This document shows, piece after piece, positions 9,293 through 16,922 of a stretch of DNA of 38,177 nucleotides. The position numbers and the translations under genes are program-made. The stretch is from Rodentibacter genomosp. 2 (lineage in GTDB: Bacteria; Pseudomonadota; Gammaproteobacteria; Enterobacterales; Pasteurellaceae): NCBI GenBank assembly GCA_001999425.1, contig MLHP01000008.1:1-38177 (forward strand), given 5' to 3'. Within the stretch, counting starts at the first letter, position 1; the number at the start of each line of letters is the position of its first letter. A model generated the notes under the pieces. The model had not been told where the DNA came from, did no database searches, and was given only the letters and a program-made list of their open reading frames with translations.

Positions 9293-9915
9293 TATTTCTT
9301 ATTCTTTTATTTGCTTGGAATAGTGCTGTATATGCTCATGAGTGTGATGAAGATTATTCAAAAATAGAGATGAGCATAAATAATAATGATATAACGTGGT
9401 GTAAAAGTAGGTTCTCAATGCAAGATAACTACTTTTTCTTAAAAACAAATAGATTAACTTATAAGATAGAACATTCATCATTTGTTACTAGTGTAGACGA
9501 TTATTATTCTAGTCTGAATAATAATTCAGAACTATTCTGTTCTAAGAAAAAAATTACTTCTCTTAATGAAAATGAAACTTTATTTTTTACTTTATATCCA
9601 AGTGGAAATAATGAAACTCCATATTATTATTCGTTGGATTTACGTTATTTTGATGGAAAAATACATCTTGTGAAAGATAATTCTGATGTCAAAGTTAGTA
9701 TGTTAGATTTCAAATCATTAGGTGTTATAAATAAAGATAAACAATATCTTTATAGCTCCCCCAATAATATAACTAAGATGTATTTGGTAAAAGGTTATAA
9801 AGTGAATATATTAGAAGAAAGAAATGAAAAAGGTAGTGTTTGGTACTTTATCAACTACAAAGGAAAAAAAGAAATTAATATGTGGATCAAAGCTGATTCA
9901 GTTGTTCTCAATTAA
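9280..9915 (+). CDS. exported SH3-like immunity protein of the orphan cassette
   Basis: 211 aa with a signal peptide (VIIFLILLFAWNSAVYA, cut near residue 19) and AGAGG 7 bases before ATG 9280. The body is unrelated in sequence to the other immunity proteins. The C-terminus has the same SH3-like module (MYLVKGYKVNILEE, then WYFINYKGKKEINMW). It is intact although its partner toxin is headless, as expected if immunity is kept to resist kin that deploy the toxin. Partner assignment rests on the 13-base overlap. Confidence 0.75.
   Translation: MRVIIFLILLFAWNSAVYAHECDEDYSKIEMSINNNDITWCKSRFSMQDNYFFLKTNRLTYKIEHSSFVTSVDDYYSSLNNNSELFCSKKKITSLNENETLFFTLYPSGNNETPYYYSLDLRYFDGKIHLVKDNSDVKVSMLDFKSLGVINKDKQYLYSSPNNITKMYLVKGYKVNILEERNEKGSVWYFINYKGKKEINMWIKADSVVLN
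9853..9915 (+). repeat. immunity 3' module, copy 2 (coding part only)
   Basis: The coding part matches copies 1, 3 and 4 almost base for base up to the stop. The downstream USS hairpin is decayed: GACCACATTTTATAGATAAAGTGTGG keeps the symmetry but both USS cores are mutated. Confidence 0.75.
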
Positions 9916-9970
9916 ATAATTTATTGACCACATTTTATAGATAAAGTGTGGTTAATTTGATTGTGCTTAA

Positions 9971-10120
9971 GTTACATTCAGGATGAATTATAGTCAATTT
10001 GCTATTGAGAAGAGAATATCTTATATTAATGAGTTAAAGATAATTTTTAATTATGAAAGCGATCAAAAAAATTATTATCCTATCCATATCTCTAATTTCT
10101 TGTTGTGTAAGTGCCGATAA
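9971..10120 (+). pseudogene. possible remnant of another effector C-terminus
   Basis: A short open frame without a usable start (reads NYSQFAIEKRISYINELK and on to TAA 10118) overlaps the start of the following immunity gene, the position that an effector end has in the intact cassettes. It could be chance coding in AT-rich DNA, so the call is tentative. Confidence 0.3.
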
Positions 10121-11017
10121 TGTAGACATAAAGTATTATTTAAATAGTGATAAATTCTTTAGTAGAGATATTGATAATGATGGTATTACTGATAAAGTTA
10201 TTAGTAGCATAAATGGATTTGGAGATGAACTTTTGTTTTTTAAGAAAAAATGATGGCGTCTATCGCATTGTTTTTAAAGGGGATAATTTTTAAGAGGATG
10301 GAGGTGCGAATATTAATGATATGAAAACAGCAGATAATAAAGAAGATACTATTCTTATAATAACCAATACGGATAAGTTAAATGTTATTAATAGGTACTA
10401 TATTGCATATGATAATAAAAAATGGATTCTAAAAACCATTAATTATGAAGTGAGTGGTTTTTTAGATGATTACTCTAAAAAATATGTATGTAGATTTAAC
10501 AAGATTGATTTTGATATCTCTATGTATGATCTTAAAGATAAGTTACCTAATTCAAATTTAGAAGATGGGTATGTAAAGAATAATTGTGAATTAAGTTATT
10601 TTTTTTGAAGATTCCCTAGGTGATTTTATAAAAATATTTGATGAGGGTGATGTAAATATCATTAATGGGATTGAACGTTATAAGCAACTACTATTAGTTT
10701 ATCCTTATGGAAATAGTACTAAGAAACAATGCTCTATTATCCTTGATAAATTATCTAAATTAAAATTGATAAAAGAAAAGAAATATTTAGAATGGGTTAT
10801 GAATAAAAAAGTATATACTACAAACACAATTATAAATAAAGCTTATTTATATTCCTCTATTGGTGTTAAGACGAGGATGTACTTAATTAAAGGTGATAAA
10901 GTTTCTATTCTAGATGAGAAAATTGATCAACATGGAGAAAAATGGTATTTCATCAACTACAAAGGAAAAAAAGAAATCAATATGTGGATCAAAGCTGATT
11001 CAGTTGATCTAAATTAA
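10053..11017 (+). pseudogene. broken SH3-like immunity gene with several disruptions
   Basis: ATG 10053 encodes a signal peptide (KKIIILSISLISCCVSA) and the loop DIDNDGITD, like the DVNNDGVKD of the first immunity protein. The frame breaks at about 10250 in an A-run. The continuing frame carries a stop near 10290, then runs on (DMKTADNKEDTILIITNTDK) to a second frameshift in the T-run near 10603. It resumes as FEDSLGDFIKIFDEGDVN and ends in the shared SH3 module (MYLIKGDKVSILDEK, KGKKEINMWIKADS). At least two indels and one nonsense change make it non-functional. Confidence 0.8.
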
Positions 11018-11070
11018 CCACGATATCGACCGCACTTTTTATAAAGTGCGGTTATTTTTTTGTTCTTTGA
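10955..11070 (+). repeat. immunity 3' module with USS hairpin, copy 3
   Basis: Same block as at 8474 and 13221: coding end, ACCACGATATC, the USS hairpin 11029-11052 (ACCGCACTTT / AAAGTGCGGT) and a T run. Similarity to copy 4 extends about 60 bases further upstream into the SH3 coding region. Confidence 0.88.
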
Positions 11071-11085
11071 AAACCAAAACTTATC

Positions 11086-11879
11086 TTTACCTATGACGAT
11101 ATCGAGCAATTTAAAGAAAAAGCGGAAGCGGCATATAAACAAGATAAAGAAAAGAAAGGGATTCAAGATAACTTTTTATATGTTGTACGGAACAGTCAGC
11201 TTTACAGCATAATGAACGATAAAGCGTTTAAACTGAAACAAAATCAAGTTGAAATTATGGTACCGCTTGCGGATGTGGAAAAGCGAAGCATAAAAGACAA
11301 GCAAAACCCGAAGCAAACAAAAACCTATTACAATGTCCAGCCGTATCTTTATCAGCAACCACAAAGCAATAAAGACAGCGGGATTTATGTGGATGACAGC
11401 CATGTCACCCACGGTGTGTTATTCCCGGGTGTTAATGTGTTTACTCAAGCGGGTAACGGGCTTTGTATATTCAAGCACCCTTTACATCAGATTATCGACC
11501 CTAAAAGTGAGTTGACTATTGAGCAGAAAAACCAATTAGACCCGATGTTTAAGGCGATAATGACGGAGCTAAATTTAGAAGCGGATAAAGATACACCGAT
11601 AAAATTTGAAGCCGGTAAGCTTAAGGATTTATTATTAAATCCGAGACAACAAAGAAGGTTGACGGGTATTATTGCCAAACACGACAGCGAGTGGAAGAAG
11701 ACGAAGTCTGCCGATTTCAAACCGGTGTATGATGCTTTTCGGGGTAAAGGGAAGGGTGATACCGCTTCCGGAATAGAAAAACGGGTAGAAGATTTATCTA
11801 TCAAATTAGAGGTGGACGGATTTAATAGCGGCGAGCAGGCGTATTATATGCATCCGTTGGGGGTGATTGGGTGGTTGAT
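11086..11879 (+). repeat. direct repeat E, copy 2 (effector core)
   Basis: Second copy of the effector core, offset 5633 bases from copy 1 (5636 after the extra codon). The left edge sits 33 bases after the USS hairpin, and the right edge is at the start of the toxin domain. Confidence 0.92.
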
Positions 11880-12510
11880 TAAGAATAAAGAATTAATTGA
11901 TCGAGATTTCTTTTTTAGCCAGTATGAAAAGCTATTTGAGAAGTTGACGAGTTCTCAGAAACAGGCTCTGGAAAATATATTTACCGGTATTGAGGAATAC
12001 ATTGAAGCTGATTCGTCATATATTTGTACTTTACCAAAAATTGCATACATGCTTGCGACTGCAAAGCATGAAACAGATCATACTTTTGAGCCGATTACCG
12101 AGAAAGGTGGTTTGTCATATTTTAATAAATATGATCCAGTGTTGGCTGATACACGAGAAAGAAGAGCAAGGGCAATAGATATGGAAAATACCCAGAAAGG
12201 AGATGGATATAAATATAGGGGGAGAGGTTATGTTCAACTTACCTGGAAGAAAAATTATAGAAAATCAGGAGAGTATTTAAAAAAAGATCTTGTTAATAAC
12301 CCGGAGTTAGCTTTAGACCAAAAATATGCAACAAAGATCATGATTTATGGTATGGAAACAGGGATGTTTACAGGGAAAAAAATGTCTAATTATATTTCTA
12401 ATAGTAATAAGGATTATTTAAATGCTAGACGTATAATCAATGGAACAGATAAAGCCTTAACAATAGCAGGGTATGCATCTAAATTAGAGGAGTGTTTAAG
12501 ATGGTTGTAA
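11086..12510 (+). pseudogene. silent effector cassette: effector core joined to a second GH19-type toxin
   Basis: Starts abruptly in frame at FTYDDIEQF, equivalent to residue 287 of the intact effector, just after the USS hairpin block. The M23-like head, start codon and promoter are missing; the first internal ATG is 11212. Residues to GWL match the intact effector. The toxin part then differs: IKNKELIDRDFF..., YMLATAKHETDHTFEP (probable catalytic Glu) and YKYRGRGYVQLTWKKNY, a good GH19 lysozyme-like signature. The toxin frame is intact to the TAA at 12508 and overlaps the next gene by 10 bases. I infer that it is not secreted as it stands but could replace the toxin end of the intact effector by recombination. 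Confidence 0.85.
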
Positions 12511-13283
12511 AGTTAATTTTATCTTTAGTTGTTTTTTTGTTTTCTGATTTGGTATTTGCTGATTATGAAATAAAAGATAATAGAGTTTACTTAGAAGGAA
12601 AAGAAATAAGAAATGATCTAATAAGTGAAGAGTTAAGTAGCTCGCTCACTTTTACAAATAATACTTTCCAGGTATCAAATAATTACAATGCGTCATTTAA
12701 TACTAAAACTGAAGCGAACTATATTTTTGATAAAATTAGTGGGAGATTAAAAGATATTTATAAAATTAATTATTCTCCTGAGTATGATATATATTATGGA
12801 TATAATCTCTCTTTTAAAAATGGGATTAGGGTTGAAGATATAAATTCTAACTATGTTGATGATTTAGATTCTAAATTTGGTGTTGTTGATTATGATTTTA
12901 ATAAAACAAACTCTAGTTTGAAGGTAAAGTTAGTGACACCTATAAGTAAAATTAACTTTTTTACTAAAAAAAATAATGTTGTTTATCTATTTAAGAGTAA
13001 TGCTGATGGAGAAGAATGGGCTGATTTCGGGTACTATGAGTGTAATATTTATGATTTTAAAGTAAATAATGAAACCTGTAATAAAATTGGGATTGTGAAT
13101 AATAAATCTTACTTATATAAACATTTTGGAAGTTTAAGTAAGATATATTTAATAAAGGGTGATAAAGTTTCTATTCTAGATGAGAAAATTGATGAACATG
13201 GAGAAAAATGGTATTTCATCAACTACAAAGGAAAAAAAGAAATCAATATGTGGATCAAAGCTGATTCAGTTGATCTAAATTAA
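12501..13283 (+). CDS. exported SH3-like immunity protein of the second GH19-type toxin
   Basis: 260 aa from ATG 12501, preferred over GTG 12492 because AGAGGAG lies about 9 bases before it. It has a signal peptide (VVKLILSLVVFLFSDLVFA) and a long middle of no recognised family. The C-terminal SH3-like module (IYLIKGDKVSILDEK, then WYFINYKGKKEINMW) is nearly the same as in the broken gene at 10053. It overlaps the silent effector by 10 bases. The frame is intact. Being intact, it may guard against siblings that express the second toxin. How it is transcribed is unclear: the USS hairpins upstream should stop read-through. Confidence 0.75.
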   Translation: MVVKLILSLVVFLFSDLVFADYEIKDNRVYLEGKEIRNDLISEELSSSLTFTNNTFQVSNNYNASFNTKTEANYIFDKISGRLKDIYKINYSPEYDIYYGYNLSFKNGIRVEDINSNYVDDLDSKFGVVDYDFNKTNSSLKVKLVTPISKINFFTKKNNVVYLFKSNADGEEWADFGYYECNIYDFKVNNETCNKIGIVNNKSYLYKHFGSLSKIYLIKGDKVSILDEKIDEHGEKWYFINYKGKKEINMWIKADSVDLN

Positions 13284-13339
13284 CCACGATATCGACCGCA
13301 CTTTTTATAAAGTGCGGTTGTTTTTTTGTTCTTTTAAAA
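13221..13339 (+). repeat. immunity 3' module with USS hairpin, copy 4
   Basis: Same block as copies 1 and 3, with the USS hairpin at 13295-13318 followed by a T run. The vgrG fragment begins right behind it. Confidence 0.88.
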
Positions 13340-13370
13340 TCAGAATTTATCAACAATTGCCGACGGCAAA

Positions 13371-14161
13371 CTCCAATTCCCCTGGGACAGATGGGGAAAT
13401 TCGGATGAATACAGCTCTTGTTGGATACGGGTGATTCAAGGCTGGGCGGGTGCACAATACGGCAATATGATGATACCGAGAATCGGCGACGAGGTATTGG
13501 TCAAATATTTAAACGGTGACCCCGACCAACCTATCGTGGTCGGACGCACCTATCACAGCACCACCGAACCGCCCTACAATCTGCCCGAACATAAAACCCG
13601 AATGACGATTAAATCCAAAACCCACAAGGGTAACGGGTTTAACGAGCTGCGTTTTGAAGACGAAAAAGACCAAGAAGAGATTTTTATCCACGCGGAAAAA
13701 GACCTCAACCATATCGTCAAACATGACGAGACCACCCAAGTGGGCAATAACCGCACCGAACAGGTTCAAAGAAACGAAACTATCCATATCGGCAACAACC
13801 GCACGGAAACCGTCGGACAAGACGAAGACCTCACTATTAACCGAGACCAAACCCAAAATATCGGACGTAACCGCATCACTAAAGTGGAAAAAGACGACCT
13901 ACTCAACGTCAATAACAACCGCTATGTGAATGTACACGGTGACACTATTATCCACGTCGGTAATGAACTGAACATTGAAATAGCCCAAAACGGCAGTTGG
14001 CAGGCAGGCGAACTGTTTGAGCAAATCTGTGATGAATTTGACTTAGAGGGTTACGAAAGCGTAGAAATCAGCGGTTCGGGTGGCTCAATCATCATCAACC
14101 GAGAAGGCATTGAGTTGATTGGAAATGTGTATATTGAGGGGGAATTGATTGAGGAAAGCGG
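13371..14161 (+). repeat. direct repeat V, copy 2 (vgrG 3' part)
   Basis: Second copy of the vgrG 3' region, 9682 bases from copy 1, with scattered and mostly silent differences. Identity ends where the variable VgrG tail starts. Confidence 0.9.
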
Positions 14162-14255
14162 ATTGCCGGATATGGTCAATACATTAAAACTTACTGCAAA
14201 TGAAGGGCAGGAAATGAGTATGGATTGTCTAAAATTACAGTTACAGCAGGAATGA
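13371..14255 (+). pseudogene. vgrG: 3' fragment of a second vgrG with a different tail
   Basis: In frame with VgrG from [10 protein letters not shown] onward, equal to residues 415-678 of the intact VgrG, then a distinct tail ([16 protein letters not shown]...) ending at TGA 14253. The gp27-like base and half of the OB domain are absent, and no start or promoter is visible; the GTG at 13431 is internal. The fragment leads directly into the DUF4123 adaptor gene, so it is the 3' end of a vgrG that once headed the adaptor-lipoprotein-lipase run, or a stored VgrG tail for it. The frame has no stops, which argues against long neutral decay. Confidence 0.88.
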
Positions 14256-14257
14256 AA

Positions 14258-14800
14258 ATGGCAGAACAAACGTTAAAATTTTATGGTTTATTTGATGCGG
14301 CGCTGATACCTAAAATTTGGTTTAATTTAGAAACACTGGGGTTGAATTTTGCCTCCTTGTATCAAGGGGATTATGCCCCTATTGCAGAGGCGATTCCTTA
14401 TGTTATTGAATTAGACAAATCACTTAATTCTAATAGTGTTGAAGCCTTATTAGAGCAAGGAGACTATCACTTAGGTTTATTTATTATGTCTTCTCTTTCA
14501 CTTGATGAATTAACCAAAAGATTAGCATTTTTTTATCATGTGGAAGACGATAGAGGCATACCATATTTACGACGTTTCTTTGATATTCGGCTATTCGATC
14601 ATTTTTTGAAAACATTATCGGCAAATGAGATCGCATATTTATTTGATAAAGAAACATCTTTTTACCATTTTCATTCTACTGAAACGAATGCTTGTCGAAT
14701 GTATGCTGAAAATGAATCCCATCTCATAACTTATTCGGATTATGCTGATATTACGGAGATAAAAAAACTCCGCCAATTTCTACCGCATTTAAAGGAATAA
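14258..14800 (+). CDS. DUF4123 T6SS effector adaptor (Tap/TEC family)
   Basis: 180 aa from ATG 14258, placed about 6 bases after AGCAGGA; ATG 14252 is too close to that site. The DUF4123 pattern is clear: YGLFDAALIPKIW at the start, SLYQGDYAPIAEAIPYVIEL, then HLGLFIMSSLSLDELTKRLAFF and GIPYLRRFFDIRLFDHFLKTL. Members of this family bind an effector and load it on the C-terminal part of a VgrG. The start lies 2 bases after the vgrG-fragment stop, and the lipoprotein and lipase genes follow. Its natural VgrG is therefore the tail encoded just upstream, which is headless here. Confidence 0.85.
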   Translation: MAEQTLKFYGLFDAALIPKIWFNLETLGLNFASLYQGDYAPIAEAIPYVIELDKSLNSNSVEALLEQGDYHLGLFIMSSLSLDELTKRLAFFYHVEDDRGIPYLRRFFDIRLFDHFLKTLSANEIAYLFDKETSFYHFHSTETNACRMYAENESHLITYSDYADITEIKKLRQFLPHLKE

Positions 14801-14803
14801 ATA

Positions 14804-15490
14804 ATGGTCAATAAAACGCTCTTTTTCATTTTCTCCATTTTTTACTTAACCGGTTGTGAAAAAAGTTTTCACGATAAATTTTATGAAAACCGTCAATGCC
14901 CTGAAATTAAATTTGAATGTTTGGATGAATCCAAGGAGAACAAGATGTTAGATACAAGTAAGCCCTATCGACTTAGCCAAGCTCAGATGGACGATATCCG
15001 TAGAAGGGAAACCTTAAAAGTGTATGAAGAAGTGGCAAAAATGTTGGATATTTATTACCCGGGGTTTTGGCGAGATAAGGATAAGGAATTTCAACTGAGA
15101 TGGGTTGAAGAGGTTGATAATATTGCGACTAGATTTTATGGAAGACATGAGCGGGGAACATTAGAAACAATGGCTCAAGTATGCGCAATTATAGGCAGTG
15201 ATTTTGAAAATAATCCCTCTTTTAAATTTATTGTTGATAAGTTAAAAACAAGCCCTGTAGATACTCCTTTAGATGATGTTCATGATTATTTAAGATTTGA
15301 AGTATTAAAAAAGGACTACAGTGAAACTGGTTTACAATATAACAATTGGAGTTTGCGTGGTGTACAAGATGGTATGCCTCGCTTTAGTCGAAAAGTTCCA
15401 GATTTTGACACTGAATGGAAACAGGATAATCAGCAAGAAAATGTTTGGTCAATTTATAAAAGAACTGTTCGGGAAGAAAGTGACCTATGA
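14804..15490 (+). CDS. lipoprotein, probable immunity protein of the DUF2235 lipase
   Basis: 228 aa with a lipoprotein signal (TLFFIFSIFYLTGC, lipidated Cys18). The rest is soluble and of no recognised family (for example YYPGFWRDKDKEFQLRWVEE). It starts 3 bases after the adaptor stop and overlaps the lipase start by 4 bases (ATGA), so translation is coupled. Tle1 lipases are usually paired with periplasmic lipoprotein immunity proteins (Tli1), which supports that role. Immunity lying upstream of the toxin is one of the known orders. The function is inferred. Confidence 0.65.
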   Translation: MVNKTLFFIFSIFYLTGCEKSFHDKFYENRQCPEIKFECLDESKENKMLDTSKPYRLSQAQMDDIRRRETLKVYEEVAKMLDIYYPGFWRDKDKEFQLRWVEEVDNIATRFYGRHERGTLETMAQVCAIIGSDFENNPSFKFIVDKLKTSPVDTPLDDVHDYLRFEVLKKDYSETGLQYNNWSLRGVQDGMPRFSRKVPDFDTEWKQDNQQENVWSIYKRTVREESDL

Positions 15491-16776
15491 CATGTAAGGT
15501 ACTTCGTATTGGTGTTTTCTTTGATGGCACGGGGAATAACTTATTTAATGATGAAGCGAAATTTGGGGCTTTAGGAGGACAACGAATCAATAATGCAATT
15601 AATCAAGTTAAGCAACTCTTAGCTAATTACCATCATAGAGAATATCAGCACCAAATAGATGTATTTGGTTTTAGCCGTGGTGCAGCAATGGCTAGAGATT
15701 TTATTAATGCGTTAGCAAAAAAACCTAAGTTGTTTTATCAAATAAAATTTGTTGGCATTTTTGATACGGTAGGATCTTTTGGTTTCCCCGGTGATGATAA
15801 AAACTGGAAAGCCAAGACAAAAGATTTTTCAGAGGGCAATATTGAAATATTGGTTAGGGATATCTTTGATTCCGCGCCGCCGGCGCAATATTACGAAAAA
15901 TTCAATTTCAACTTATCCCCTCAAAGCGCCGAACAAATCGTTCATTTTGTTGCGATGGATGAATACCGTAAAAATTTTCCTTTAACAAATACGAACGGTG
16001 CAGGTTTAAGTTATGAATTTATCGGTGCGCATTCTGATGTAGGTGGAGGCTATGCTGCGATTGAAAAGGAAAAAGTTGCGGATGTATTTGATGATAAAAA
16101 ATCAAAAAAAGAAAATGAAAGCGCGTTAGCTTCATCAGAAAATGGTATTCAAATTGGTGAAAATTGGCAATGCGGCATGATTTCTTCGACTGTTTCTCAG
16201 TTTCATTTACCGACTCGACGATATTGTGAAGGCGAGCGCACAGTAACCGATGATTTACAAAAAGTGGCGTTAATTGCGATGTATCGCTTAGCCGTAAAAG
16301 CAGGCGTGCCTTTTAAGAAAAACATACATGATGAATATCCGGATATTCCCGAGCCGAATATTCCTGATAGTACAGATGATTTTGTGGATTCGGAAAGTAT
16401 GCTCATACAAAATATGCAATCTTTGGGATGGTCGCAAGAATTGCAAGATTATTGTATGACTGCAACACGAAACCTAACGGAATTACATGATTTCTTGAAT
16501 GAAGGCGAAAAGAAAACAAATGGCGGGCAAGGCGCATTACGTGCAGATCGAAATATGCCACATTTAAAGATTATGGCAAAATATGCCCACCATTCCGCTG
16601 GTATTTTTAAAGATGAAGTTTATCTCCCTGCGCCGCTAGGTTTTAAGCATCGTTTGTATAACAAGACTGTCGAAGATATTGCTAAATCGCCGATAAATAG
16701 AGATGCTCGAACAAAAATCCCAAAACGGAATGTGTTTGATAACGATCCTACAAAAGCGGTAATAAAAAACGATTAA
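15487..16776 (+). CDS. DUF2235 (Tle1-like) T6SS phospholipase effector
   Basis: 429 aa. DUF2235 signatures in order: GVFFDGTGNN at about residues 7-16, the nucleophile elbow GFSRG (Ser63), FVGIFDTVGSFG at about 89-100, and GAHSDVGGGY (about 180-189, with the acid Asp184). These match Tle1 phospholipases, which hydrolyse target-cell membrane lipids. The stretch between FFDGTGNN and FGALGGQRI is very short compared with what I know of the family, where a variable SNVxxLY / GxGT region lies there, so an in-frame internal deletion is likely. The protein is also shorter than typical Tle1 proteins. The adaptor and lipoprotein precede it. Without an intact upstream vgrG, expression and export are uncertain. 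Confidence 0.82.
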   Translation: MTCKVLRIGVFFDGTGNNLFNDEAKFGALGGQRINNAINQVKQLLANYHHREYQHQIDVFGFSRGAAMARDFINALAKKPKLFYQIKFVGIFDTVGSFGFPGDDKNWKAKTKDFSEGNIEILVRDIFDSAPPAQYYEKFNFNLSPQSAEQIVHFVAMDEYRKNFPLTNTNGAGLSYEFIGAHSDVGGGYAAIEKEKVADVFDDKKSKKENESALASSENGIQIGENWQCGMISSTVSQFHLPTRRYCEGERTVTDDLQKVALIAMYRLAVKAGVPFKKNIHDEYPDIPEPNIPDSTDDFVDSESMLIQNMQSLGWSQELQDYCMTATRNLTELHDFLNEGEKKTNGGQGALRADRNMPHLKIMAKYAHHSAGIFKDEVYLPAPLGFKHRLYNKTVEDIAKSPINRDARTKIPKRNVFDNDPTKAVIKND

Positions 16777-16922
16777 TAATGATAGGAATAAGTTGGGACA
16801 TCAGCACAATGTTCACGCTAACTGATTATCGCGCACGCAAAAAGTGCGGTCATTTTTACGGAATTTTTTGTTAAAAAATAGGTCTATGAAACGGTTTTTC
16901 TCACAAACTAAAGGAACAATTT

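Noticed and set aside
11487-11804. 105-aa minus-strand frame in the silent effector core
   Set aside because: It is antisense to the conserved effector core and also appears opposite the intact effector (5851-6084), so it is explained by the plus-strand repeat.
11212-12510. 432-aa ORF as an independent expressed effector
   Set aside because: Its ATG is internal to the effector core, there is no ribosome site or promoter, and the frame is open upstream to the repeat border without a start. It is better described as a truncated copy.
8474-13339. Spaced near-identical blocks considered as a CRISPR-like array
   Set aside because: Only four copies, over 100 bases each, spaced by 1.1-2.3 kb of genes, and partly coding. 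No short regular repeat-spacer structure.
4598-14255. Insertion sequence or integron explaining the cassette array
   Set aside because: No transposase, integrase, attC-like sites or terminal inverted repeats were recognised. Homologous recombination between long repeats explains the structure.
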